The translations under genes and the position numbers were made by a program. The notes below the pieces were generated by a model that saw only the letters and a list, made by a program, of their open reading frames with translations, made no database searches and had not been told where the DNA came from. A stretch of 64,000 nt of DNA from Annona cherimola (Eukaryota > Streptophyta > Magnoliopsida > Magnoliales > Annonaceae), in the NCBI GenBank assembly GCA_030490835.1, contig CM059971.1, positions 77,704,224 to 77,768,223 on the forward strand, in the 5' to 3' direction. The stretch's first letter is position 1, and the number at the start of each line of letters is the position of its first letter. Below are positions 35,832-46,630 of this stretch, in pieces.

Positions 35832-36045
35832 TATGGATGTTGTTCCGGTGCAGCATCACTGCACCGGAACAGCGGTGCAGTGGCCCCAAAATGGGGCCCA
35901 CGTGATTATGAAATCATGATCTACTCCACTCATTGTATTTAGAATAATGTATTCTACTACCGTACCAATTTTCATCCCAATCAGATATGTATATGGGCCC
36001 CATCTGAAAATGGTACAAATATATATATGTGTGTGTGTGTGTGTG
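35832..36045. mobile_element. Partial MITE of the GTGCAGC cluster (first)
   Basis: Starts with a perfect small hairpin (GTTCCGGTGCAG / CTGCACCGGAAC, 35840-35870) followed by the family motifs 'ctactccactcattgtattt' and 'ccaattttcatcccaat'. It is cut off after 'ctgaaaatggtacaaa' by a TA/GT microsatellite (36016-36048). Confidence 0.65.
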
Positions 36046-36054
36046 TGAAATATT

Positions 36055-36410
36055 CAGGTGCAGCATCGTTGAAATGGGTCTCACATGATCATTAAATCAT
36101 AATCTACTCCACCTATTGTATTTAGAATAATGTATTTTATTATCATACCAATTTTCATCCCAATTAGATATGTATATGGGCTCCATCCGAAAATAGTACA
36201 AATTCAACGTAATAAAATAATTTGATGTAAATAACAACTTAAAAGTGGTTTTTTTAACATCTAAACCATTTAAAGTATGATTTATATATGGATAAATGAT
36301 TGTATAAAGTTTCATTTCATTTTAATATGTGTGGGGCCCATTTTTTGGGTAATTGCACCACTGTTCCGGTGCAGCGTGCAGCAATGCTGCACCAGAACAG
36401 CTCTCTCTCC
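36055..36410. mobile_element. MITE of the GTGCAGC cluster (second)
   Basis: Begins TTCAGGTGCAGCATC and ends in a GC-richer right terminus with CACCACTGTTCCGGTGCAGC and a nested hairpin. It has the same interior as the first and third cluster members ('aattcaacgtaataaaata', 'ttaacatctaaaccattt'). Non-coding. Confidence 0.7.
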
Positions 36411-36427
36411 GTATATGAGAGAGAGGA

Positions 36428-36835
36428 ATATTCAGGTGCAGCGGTTCTGAAAGCGATGTTGCACCATAACCGCTGCACCGGAAATTCCCGTGCAGCACCA
36501 CTGAAATAGGCCCCATATAATGATCAAATCATAATCTACTCCACTCATTGTATTTAAAATAATGTATTCTATTACCATACCAATTTTCATCTCAATCGGA
36601 TATGTGTATGGACACTATCTGAAAATGGTACAAATTCAATGTAATAAAATAGTTTGATGTAAATAACAACTTTAAAGTAGTTTTTTCAACATGTAAACCA
36701 TTTGCTATAAAATTTATATATAGATAAATGATTGTATAAAGTTTCATTGCATTCTAATATGTGTAGGGGTCACTTTTGGGCAAATGTACCGCTGTTCTGG
36801 TCCATTTATGCCGCACCGAAACAGCCCTCATATAT
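36428..36835. mobile_element. MITE of the GTGCAGC cluster (third)
   Basis: Begins TTCAGGTGCAGCGGTTC with a 50-bp hairpin-rich left end, contains the family interior and ends GTTCTGG...GCACCGAAACAG next to a (TA)n run (36832-36850). It is about as similar to the second member as the second is to the first. Confidence 0.7.
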
Positions 36836-37690
36836 ATATATATATATATTTATATGTACATTAGTAATATTTCAATATAATCTTGCTACATGCTTACCTT
36901 TATTTTTTAATTTTAAAATATTTTTAAATCTAAACTATTTAGTATGTTTAAAACATCTTATTTGAATATATTATCAAAAATAATTTTCTTGAAAACTTAT
37001 ATTTAGTAAAGAATAGCATCTATTAAAAATGAATATATACTATTAAAATTTCTAAAAAATATATTATATAAAAGTTTAGAAGTGTGTAATACATATAGTT
37101 TTTGGAATCATAAATAAACATGATAAATTATTTAGATTTTAAAAATATTTTAAAATTCAAAAACCATGGATTATATATATACAGGAAAAGGCTGAAAATA
37201 GCTTTAATTTGATAAAATATTTGGAAAATAACAAAATAGTTACGTAACGAATATGTCAAATAATATTAAAGGTTTTCTTGGAGTTCAAAAGTAGAAAGCA
37301 CAACTTTCTATGGTAGAAAATTAACCAAAAGGTTGTGTTTTAGTAATAAGAGAAAAAATTGAGTGAAAAAAATTTTTAAAGGGAGGTAATAGGATGTAAC
37401 ATGATAGAGGTAATTACTATGAGTAAAGAACATATTATAATTATATAAAATGTGAAATAATAATTGAGAATGCAGATAATAATGACGGAAAATAGAATAG
37501 TTAGGTAATTAAGATTTTAAACCATATAATAAGGGATAAAAAGAGGCTTATGTGAAATTATCATTCTCTTTTTAGTCTGTACCAAAGCATAACGGTAGTG
37601 AAGATGGATGGCTTGAATCTTGATAGAGTTAAGTGTAAATTGGATGGTCTAGTAGCTCCATTCGCATAAGCGCGCAATATGAAATGGTAA

Positions 37691-38400
37691 ACATGATCGC
37701 ATACTTTTAATATGTCAAATATGATCTTATATTTTGTTATTTTTTTTCGAAATGTTACTGTTTTGTCGTGACTTTTTTGATGATCCGTTGACATAATTTA
37801 GAAAAATATCATTACAAAGGGAGAAAAAGTTTTAGACTTTTTTTAAATAGAGAAGTTTAGTTTCTTTAAAAAAAGAAAAGAAAAGCTCATCTTATCACTT
37901 TCACTACCCCATCCACTTATGTCAAACAAACCCTTAAACTCATGAGCGCATTTAACTAATTTTTATGTCGTATTCATATTTCATAGCACTAATTTTGAAC
38001 TTCCAATTGATCATCCTCTTCTAGAAAATGTAGACCACTTCTAACGAAGAAATACATGTAATTGAAGGCACGAATCAGAACATCCCTTAGATGGTATTAC
38101 TCGTCATGATGCACTGAAATGAATAAGATCTGATATAAAACAAACAGTCTGGCTTGTATATATGTGGACGTGTCAATTCACTTCAATCATTCTCATCTAT
38201 TTTCGACACCGTCTTATGACTTCGTTAATCCATTTTGCCCATTATATTAAATCTTTTTGTTTTCTTAGATACCAAAGTCATATCAATTTGAATTATGTTC
38301 ATATCGCATCTTCTAAAAATATATAAAATGTGTACAAATTTAAAAAACTAATTGAATCCATACAACAAAGTTTTAGAATATTATAAAATCTTATAGAATC
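37691..38400. other. AT-rich intergenic DNA, nothing recognised
   Basis: No gene, RNA or bounded repeat was recognised. Confidence 0.4.
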
Positions 38401-38505
38401 ATTAATCTAGATATGATGAATATTGTCGATAGTTTAGATATTAAATCATAAATCCAGATGTGATGAATATTGTCGTTAGTTTAGATATTAAATTATGACC
38501 TTGTA
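38398..38505. repeat. Tandem repeat of about 56 bp x 2
   Basis: Two copies of a unit containing 'gatgaatattgtcg' and 'tagtttagatattaaat' (first near 38411-38450, second near 38462-38500). Confidence 0.75.
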
Positions 38506-38636
38506 GGTCCTTATAATAAATAAATCATTTTTAATATATTTAAAATTACTCTTAAGTTATTGTTAATTTTGAGGATGATGAAAGTTATGAATGAAGATAA
38601 TTTTTGGTATCTAAGTAAAATAATTGGAGAATGTTT

Positions 38637-38968
38637 CAATGCATCGGGGCGCAAAACTCTATTTTTAATATATTTTATTAAAAAAATTTATAAGATTGTT
38701 AATCTATGTGTATTGAACTTATGTATTAAGTCTTATCATTTTTAGAGATATATAAATATATATTTTTTTGATTTTTTGAAAACAAGAGTATTTTAGTCAC
38801 TTAAAGATGGCTAAAGTACCCTTATTTTTAAAAAATAAAAAAATATATATACACATATATCTAAAAAGGGTAAAATTCGGCTTATAGTTTAAATACAACT
38901 AGATTAATAATCTGATAAAAAATTTCAAAAAATATATTTAAAAAATGAGATTTTGCAGCCTGATGCAC
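38637..38968. mobile_element. Foldback MITE of the GGTTAACAAGATCAC family
   Basis: The left end TGCATCGGGGCGCAAAACTC and the inverted right end TGCATCAGGCTGCAAAATCTC match, and inverted similarity continues inward to a centre near 38805. The ends differ from those of the copy at 41459-41853, although the interiors are alike. Confidence 0.68.
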
Positions 38969-38989
38969 TGATGCCTTGAAATTTTAATG

Positions 38990-39950
38990 CATCAGAGTGT
39001 ATTGGAATATTTTTCAAAATAAATAGTATTAAATACAATAGATGAATTGAATTTAACAAAATCATCAAGATGTATCATAAACTAGATGAGAATTTTAAAG
39101 CGAATTGATATATCTGGAATTACAAAAGCTAGACTCTAAAGTAAATAAATGATATTTAAAAAAAACTTAGATAGTGAAATTAGTATACCAAAATAATAAG
39201 TAGATTCCACCTTTATTAAGTAATATTAATTTAACCCATGGACATGTACCTTACCAAATTGGCCCCTCCGCCAAACTCCAGGCATGCATTAAACATCTCA
39301 GCTATCCGTGAGGATGACAAAGAAGAAGTTTTAATAAATATTTGTCTCTATTTCGTTATCGGTTATCTATGATTCTCGATGATGTCAACAATAGTATTTA
39401 TACTTCTGGGTATATTTATTATATATGCTTAATTTTATGATTTCTATTTTTTCTAATGGTAATTATAAAAAATTTCTCGTATCAACAATAATAGTTATGT
39501 TGACGCATATATTTTAGCTTAATTATAGTCCATAACAGCAATGATGTCAACATCTATGGCACTGATTACAAAATAAATACGTGAAAATGAGAAAAGGATA
39601 GATATCTACCCCCATTATCGAAAGGTCATACTGTCGTTGATGGGTTATGGACTATTTTGAAATTGGACCTAGTACTGATGTAATTATATTGGAGAGCGTA
39701 TAGTTTACGTAGAAGTAAGATAAAGCCGTTTATTAGAAGAAGGAAGACAGCTTTTGTTATACTAAAATTACTTTTGTGTCATTTTTTGGGAAATTCACTA
39801 ATAAATTCATGAAAATTGACCTTAATTCATTATACATTCATTGATTCTAAAATATCCCTCTAATATTTACAAATTTTTCTTGAAATTCTTTTCACACCCA
39901 CACACAGTAACATCAATTATCTCTAACACAAGCATGAAATGAATAGGCTA
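38990..39950. other. AT-rich intergenic DNA, only vague repeat similarity
   Basis: Part of 39000-39200 vaguely recalls the GTTGATTTT-core family ('aaatacaatagatgaattga'). No gene was recognised. Confidence 0.35.
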
Positions 39951-39954
39951 GCAA

Positions 39955-40035
39955 GGGGGTGCCCCATTAGTAACACTATTGCCTGAAAAGGAGCAAATCG
40001 GCGTTCGATTCTTGGGGCTACGGTCCCTTTGGAAA
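39955..40035 (+). repeat. Possible tRNA-derived SINE head
   Basis: 'gggggtgccccattagtaac' followed about 30 bases later by the box-B-like GGCGTTCGATTCTTGG. It cannot be folded as a full tRNA. The body that follows is short and unclassified. Confidence 0.35.
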
Positions 40036-40073
40036 GCTTTCTCTCTTTATTTTGGGAGATATGTTCATTTTTG

Positions 40074-41398
40074 GCAATGTTTTAAAAACTAAACCGCGCT
40101 TTGAACCATTTTTATGTCCGGTTCAGGCCCCACTGATTGGATGTTAGCATGACATAATTATAATAATTATATTTAATTATTTAAAAATTAAATTAAAAAT
40201 ATATTTTTTATATAATATAAAAAATTACACATGACATCAACAATACATTTTAGTCCATCATATTAAAATTTATTATGTAAATCGATAAAAAAATAAACTA
40301 CATATACTAATCAAGACGAAATTTTAAAAATAATGATACGTTCTAACAATTTAGAAAGAGTGCAAAGAGAGCGCTAACCTAAAATATGTGGAATTCTTTC
40401 ATGTGTCTTTGTTCCCATATGTTTGATAAAAATATCTACAATGAAATCACAAATTATTAATAGAAGATAGATATAATATATTTGTAAAAATTATAACTCA
40501 AATATTATTTACGACCACGAGGTAGTTTCGCACATTTTGAGATGAGCACCTCTCTACAAGTCTGCAATTGCTTACGCTCAGGCAACCACTTTCCATCAGA
40601 GCTAAACTGCCAAATCCCTATCAATTACACGGCATCACTAAACTCGTCGCAGCAATTGTTGAAAATCAACAACAAAAAAAGGGTAGTTCGTCGGTAACAG
40701 GAATGAGCAAAGGGTGAAAAAGCAGAGATTGAGGTCGATTGTCACTGGGGAAGATGCTACTATTCGTCGCTAACGTTCGCTAGAAACAAAGAAGCAGAGA
40801 TCTTCTTTTTGTTACCAAAACGGGATACAGCGACCGAAAACAAAGGTGCTTACGGTGATCTGAAAAGAAGATGGTGCTCTTTCTGCTGCCGTTCATTGCG
40901 GAGGTTGGTCGGAAACGAAGATGGTGATCGGCGGAGGAACGGAGGAAGCTGCTTGCTGCTCATTTAAAAATGGTGGTTGGATATCAGAATCGATAATGGT
41001 GAATCATGAAACTTCTTGTCGGACACTGGGACGACAATTCTCGTCGGCTAATCGGTACTTAATCGGCAGTTAATCAGCGACAAAGCTCCCAATCTAGGAA
41101 AACCTAATGAAGACAGCTGCAAAGGGGGGCAATCGGGAAAGGGCCAAGGGGTAAGGCGCGGGCTAGAGATTTCTGTGGGCCCACGCCTGAATTTTCTTTT
41201 TATAGTTTTCAAAAAAGAATAGAATACTTCATATTAGATCGACCGAACCGTGGTTCGACCAATTTCTACAGTTCAACCGTCTGGTTTGAACGGTTTTTGA
41301 CAAAACTTAAAAGTCGGGACTAAACCGAACCACAAAGCTACCGGTGGACGATCCGACCGGTCAGATCGAGTGGTCCAGTCCAATTTTCAAAATAATGC
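40074..41398. mobile_element. Candidate non-autonomous TIR element (1.3 kb)
   Basis: The left end GCAATGTTTTAAAAACTAAACCG resembles the inverted right end GCATTATTTTGAAAATTGGACTGG, and both subterminal regions are rich in GGTTC/CCGGTC words, a pattern of widespread plant DNA elements. The interior (about 40540-41170) is richer in GC but has no open frame that I can name; it may be captured DNA. No target duplication was found, so superfamily and exact limits are open. Confidence 0.45.
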
Positions 41399-41458
41399 TT
41401 AGTGGGAGCTTTGTTTTACTTGAGATGAATGTAAATATATACCAATTAAAAAATATGA

Positions 41459-41853
41459 ATGATCATGTTAGCTCAGGCTAAACAGATGTCCCGTTTAGAC
41501 CATCTTAAAAAAACTCATTAACAATAAATTTTTTTTTGTTTTTTCTTCATACACTTATTTATCTAAATGTATTTAACATATAAACTAAGTTTTACTATTT
41601 TTGGATATGTTTATATATTTTTTTAGATTTTTTAAGATAAAAGTATTATAAATACATATATAGACATATAAATGTTTAAAAATCTCAAAAAAATGTATAA
41701 ACATATTCAAAATGATAAAACTTGGTTTATATATTAAATATGCTTAGATAAATAAGTTTATGAATAAAAAATAAAAAAATTGTTGTAAATAAATTTTTTT
41801 TAGGCAGGCTAAGCAGAGTGTTTGCTTAGCCGGGGCTAACAGGATCACTTCTC
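41459..41853. mobile_element. Foldback MITE, GGTTAACAAGATCAC family (395 bp)
   Basis: The left end TGATCATGTTAGCTCAGGCT pairs with the inverted right end TGATCCTGTTAGCCCCGGCT. Inverted similarity runs inward almost to the centre ('catataaactaagttttac' against 'gataaaacttggtttatat'). It is non-coding and best preserved of its family here. Confidence 0.8.
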
Positions 41854-42017
41854 TTAAAAAATTAACTAATTTATCCATTATGATTTCATCCTAATTTTTC
41901 ACCCATTAGCTAAGCAACGTTAAAGTTGAAAAAATCTTTAAATATTTATGAGTTTTCCTTAAAATTTCTCCCATACCTGCACTATTATCAACAGCATCAA
42001 CTATGATTAACACAGAA

Positions 42018-42047
42018 ATAAATAATAATAATAATAATAATAATAAT
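42018..42047. repeat. (AAT)n microsatellite
   Basis: Ten perfect copies of AAT. Confidence 0.95.
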
Positions 42048-42210
42048 TTACCCTTCTAATTTTGTCCTAATTTTTCACCTATCTTCGTCTAGTCATAGCT
42101 ACACAGCATCCAAGTAAGGGAAGAAATGAGCTGTTGCGGGCTAGATTTTTGTGACTACCTCATTTTAGTGTATAAATATTGATTTGGGGTAGCCCGTCGA
42201 ACAAGAAAAA

Positions 42211-42462
42211 ATGGGCTATCGATCAAGGACACTACTGTTGGTTGCAACCATGGCCGACGGATCGGAGTTACTGGAGATGATTGAAGAAGATGGGGTCAAC
42301 ACTGGAACATCGAGGACGAAGACCCTGCTGGGCAGATGTAGAGCAAGCAAATCTAGAGGTGACAAATCAGTGCTGGCCTTAACGAAGAGGCTCTTCATCA
42401 GCCGATCCGTTTCAATGGCTAGCAGCAGCAACTTTCCAAAGGAGAGACTCGTGAAATTTTAG
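42211..42462 (+). CDS. Hypothetical 83-residue open frame
   Basis: Not recognised. The frame is richer in GC than its surroundings, begins MGYRSRTLLLVATMADGSEL and ends in a basic, Ser-rich stretch. A TATA-like GTATAAATAT lies about 40 bases upstream (42168-42177). No domain, signal peptide or membrane span is convincing. It could be a chance open frame or a remnant of captured gene DNA. Confidence 0.2.
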   Translation: MGYRSRTLLLVATMADGSELLEMIEEDGVNTGTSRTKTLLGRCRASKSRGDKSVLALTKRLFISRSVSMASSSNFPKERLVKF

Positions 42463-42549
42463 CATGCATTCTTAGAGAAACCTAAGGTGCTTGACCACTA
42501 AAACATTGTATTTTAATTAATTAATTTTACAGAATTTCTTAGTTTTAAG

Positions 42550-43325
42550 GAATTTTTGCATCTGTACCTACAATTGTTGATGGAAATTGTAAGTGTGTCG
42601 TTATTTTTGTGAAATTTGTAAACGTATCTACGAACATTTGGCAGTTATTGCAGGCGCATCACAACCCTAATAGCTTCTAGAGATTCCGTTTCTAGCAGCT
42701 GTACAAAATTTTCAAAATGCACAAATAATCCCGTTAACCCACTAAAGGCTGCACTCTGCCCCATAGGCTTCCTCAGTTGCAGGACGCAACCAATACGGCA
42801 TAGGGAAAATCCCCTTCGATCATAGAACGCTTCTTCAATTAAGGCCTTCTTTCTTCATGAACAGGTGGAGACGTGTCTATCATAGTCACATAAACCTCAT
42901 CGTTTTTCTTAGGGACTTTTTTTTTTTTTTTAATGGAACCTTAGGCACTATTTTGGTGCAGTTCAAATGCAGCCATTGTCGTTCAAAATATACCATGAAA
43001 ATTCAAAAATTGAAAGAAACACTCTAACGGGCGAAATATAGTAGCCCCACAGAAACTACGGCTTCATATTGGGTGTGGGCCTACTCTTGCTGCACAAAGG
43101 ATATATCAGAAATTTCACAATTGCTGAGAAGAAGACACGATGAAACGTTGAGTGTGCCCGTCACCGTACAGGAATTTTTTTTTTAATTTCATATATTAGT
43201 TTACAAAACATCGGGATTTTGATGCAAATGCACTCATGCTTATGCAATATCTGCCAATCATTGTACGCAAACTTGCAAATTTCACAAGTTGATCAAAAGC
43301 TGAAGGTATGGATGTAAACATCTTA
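42550..43325. mobile_element. Candidate non-autonomous TIR element (about 0.78 kb)
   Basis: A left segment around 42553-42665 and the inverted right segment around 43215-43322 share a long imperfect inverted repeat: 'ttgtgaaatttgtaaacg' against 'cttgtgaaatttgcaagt', then 'ttggcagttattgca' against 'ttggcagatattgca'. TIRs of about 100 bases suggest a Mutator-like element. Target duplication was not defined. The right end lies about 40 bases from the LINE insertion. Confidence 0.5.
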
Positions 43326-43548
43326 GTTTTAAACTATCATGTACCTTCCAAATTAGTATATTACAGGGTCCTTCCCCTGTAGGCCCGATTGGCGATTCTG
43401 TCGTGCGCGGGACTGGGTGAAGGTGTTCGGGGATTGTGGAGACCGAAGCATATCAGGGGGAAGCCTGTTATTGGTCCGGTGATCGGCGGGAAGGAGGACA
43501 GAGACAGCATATCTAAGGAGGTGGGTTCGACTGATTTCTAAGAACATT

Positions 43549-45300
43549 ATGCTGAATCCAAGCATAGGGGATTTGCTGGGAACAGAACTGCAAACGCTAG
43601 CAATTACCAGCGAAGCCATCAAGAGAATCAAACCCGGCAATGGAGCTTCACTTATCTGCTCCTTGTGGTCATCCAAATCGTATGATAAAGAGCTATTCAA
43701 AGCTACGCTAAGAAGATTGTGGAGAACGAGAAGCGTCTGCCAATTCACAGAGATGGGAGAGAATTTGTACCAAATTTTGTTGTCGGATCAAGAAGAAAAA
43801 GAGCGCATACTGAAGGGTCGTCCCTGGATATTTGAGAGATGTTTGGTCCTGATAATGGACCTGAAAGAGGAGTTGGACATCGCTCATATGGTGCTTGTGA
43901 AATCGCCAATGTGGGTGCATATTTCAGGGGTTCCATTTATAGTGGATAAGCACTGTCTAGGATGTGATATCGGGCATTCCTTTGATGAAATGCTGGAATT
44001 GGTGGCTACAGACACTGAACTGAAGATCAAAGTGGTGATTGATTGCCGAGAACCTCTGAGGAGAGGTATGTTCATCTAGGTTGGAAATCAACAACAAAGA
44101 TGGATATCATTTCAGTATGAAAAACTGCCGATATTCTGTTATATATGCGGGATTATGGGACACGCTCAACGTGATTGCCCCACAGCTACCAAGCTGAAAA
44201 GACCTGTAACAGATGAGGATATGCCTTACGGAAATTAGTTGAGGGTGGGAGTTAAGCCAATGCAGATTCGAGTTGGGAACTTCAACAGCAACAGAGCTGC
44301 ACTAACTAAGTACCTGGGCCCGAATTCTTGTATTCAAGATGGACAATCGGAGGAGGAATCAAGACGAAGGGAAGAAAATGAAAGAAGAGTTGATCAAGTC
44401 AGTGCTAGCAGGCAGGGGAGCGGCCTTGAGCAGAGATGGAGAGTGAGTGACGATGTGGAGCCTGAACAGAGTTGGAATGGGAATGAAACTACTGTGTCCA
44501 GATGTGAGCCGAAGACAAACAGGGATGAGGAGAATTTGTTGAGAATAGATACGAATTCTCAATGGACATATTCCAATCGGTCCTTACAAAGTGTAGCAAT
44601 TTCTAAAATGGTACAACCAGCTGAGAGAGAATCACAACAGCGAGATACTGATATGCGGGATGGGGATCTGGGGGCAAGAATGGAACAGGTGGGGCAGCAG
44701 CAGATGGCAGGATTGATAGGAGTAGATGACAGACCGAGCAAATTGCAAAGATAATAGGATGGACAGGCGGAGGAAGCTAACCAGTTATGGGACAGTTCAG
44801 TGCTGGATGGGGCATTGAAGGTGGGATTGAGCAATGACAGTCATTGACTAAAGACTGGGCAGATCAAAATAGGTGGGCAGAATAGCAGAAGTGCACAAAT
44901 GAGGGAGATAAATCTAGGAGTAGCTGATGGGATCAGAATGTATGATACAGAAGGGGAAGATTATGCTTTAATTGAGGTCAAAGTGACGCAGGAAGGCAGT
45001 AAGGAGACATGGAGTAGGAGTCTATCTGAACTAGCAATAGCTAAGACTAGTGAAAGGGCTGAATGGAGAGGGGGTATGGAAATCAATGGGCTGACAGGAA
45101 AGTGGAAGCGAAGGGCTAGACGGCTGCAAGAGAAGGGAAGAGATGACCCCCTCGACGGTCGAGTGAAGGGAGAAAGGAAAAGAGGATGGGAAAGTGATCT
45201 GGATGAATCTGTAGATGGGCATAAGCGAAGTAAAAGAGTGGAGAGCACCGATAAGTACGAGGTGGAGGCTGAGGGGTGTCCCCAGCCCCACCTCATCTAA
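43549..45300 (+). pseudogene. LINE ORF1 (gag-like, DUF4283 and CCHC zinc knuckle), with nonsense codons
   Basis: One reading frame of 584 codons runs from an ATG at 43549 to the stop at 45298-45300 without any frameshift. The N-terminal half is a DUF4283-type domain (MLNPSIGDLLG, ERILKGRPWIFERCLVLIMD). A CCHC zinc knuckle of spacing C-x2-C-x4-H-x4-C lies at 44137-44178, followed by a low-complexity basic/acidic tail ending in KRSKR-type nuclear-import-like residues. Five internal stops break it: TAG 44077, TAG 44236, TAA 44752, TAG 44755, TGA 44845. Each can arise from CAG, CAA or CGA by a single C-to-T change. In plant L1s this protein binds the element RNA. Confidence 0.9.
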
Positions 45301-45301
45301 A

Positions 45302-46630
45302 ATGGCCCTAGTAGCCTTGAATTGTTGTGGGCTTGGGAACCCACGAGCGATTCGTAGCCTTCTTGATTTGGTCAGGAAACAAGATCCCTGTTTGGTCTTT
45401 CTATGTGAAACAAAATGCAAGTCTAAAGAGATGGATATTATAAGGAGAAGACTCAATTTTGATAGCTGCTTTGTGGTGGATCCTGAAGCAAGAAGGGGGG
45501 GTTTGGCTCTGTTGTGGAACAATAACAAGCAAGCATGTATAAAGAATTTCTCTCCCCACCATATTGATGCAGACTTTCTTGGTTGGCGGTTCAAAGGCTT
45601 TTATGGCCACCCCGAAACTCATAATAGACATCAAAGTTGGAACATTCTCACCAGACTGAGTGTGGAAAACGATGCCCCATGGCTGATCATGGGCGACTTC
45701 AATGAAGTCGTGGGGCCAAGTGAATACAGAAGCTGTAGGATCCATCCTCAGAGCCAAATGGACCTTTTTTGTGAGACTATTGATAAATATAATCTGCAGG
45801 ACCTTGGTTTCTCTGGGGCGCCTATGACATGGAGGAACAATAGAAGTGGGCAACAAAGGGTGGAAGCAAGACCGGATAGGGGGCTGTCATCCCTATCTTG
45901 GTTGAACCTGTTCCCTCATGCAAAAATCATTCACTTATCGGCTGCTACATCCGACCACTGTCCCATAAAGCTAGTCCTTGATCCATATGAAGTAAGGAGA
46001 AAGCCGCCGTGGGAATTCAAATACAAGCTCTTCTGGGCTCGAGACAAAGAAGCCTCCAGAATCATTTACCAAGTATGGAATTTCGATATTCCGACGACCT
46101 CGAATGCTTCTGATCAACTCCAGTGGAAGCTTAATCATTATGGTGTTGAACTGTCGCACTGTAATCGATGGAAAAGAGGTAATCTCCGGAAAGTGATCGA
46201 AAGGAAGCAACGGGTACTCGATTCTTTGATGGGTAAGAGACCCAGTGACGATAGAGACGAGTCTATGAAGAAGTTAAAATTTCAAATCAACCTTCTATTG
46301 GAAGATGAGGAGGAACTCTGGAGAATGCAAGCAAAGTCACACTGGTTAATGGAGGGAGACAGAAATACCAAATTCTTCCACCGAATGGCTTCCAACTGAC
46401 GCCGAACAAACTTTATTGAGGCGTTGAGGGATAAGAACGGAAACTGGGTTAAGGAACAAGACCGAATGCTGGATTTGGCAGTTTTGCACTTTTCTGAGAT
46501 CTTTTCTTCATCTACACCTAGGGAGGCGCTATGGGTGGAGAATGTAATCACGAGGAGAATTTCTGACGAACAGAAGAGGTCCTTAACATCTCCGTTGCAG
46601 AATGAGGAAGTTATTAAAGCAATTAAAGGA
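45302..46630 (+). pseudogene. LINE ORF2, endonuclease domain and linker
   Basis: Starts one base after the ORF1 stop, with MALVALNCCGLGNPRAIR. The apurinic/apyrimidinic-type endonuclease is complete by motif: LNCCG (Asn), FLCETK (Glu), WLIMGDFNE (Asp), SDHCPI (catalytic Asp-His). The frame is open for 366 codons to a TGA at 46397-46399, which sits where CGA (Arg) would be expected in ASN-R-RRTNFIEAL. The same frame continues to EEVIKAIKG at about 46626. The reverse transcriptase that should follow (APGPDG and YADD motifs) is absent. The domain nicks target DNA in active elements; here it cannot act alone. Confidence 0.9.

Larger units (their letters stand above)
31577..37690. repeat. Segmental duplication, copy B
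   Basis: Partner of copy A (27317-31345), in direct orientation and almost adjacent to it. It is about 2 kb longer because it contains two Tourist-like MITEs (32132-32438 and 32759-33035), a 0.55-kb tandem duplication (33001-34094), an expanded TTA microsatellite and the palindrome/MITE cluster (35036-36835). No coding exons of the receptor gene are included, so only upstream DNA was duplicated or kept. Confidence 0.85.

Noticed and set aside
44961..45594. Minus-strand frames of 111 and 187 codons
   Set aside because: Complementary to LINE ORF1 and the endonuclease; no independent coding evidence.
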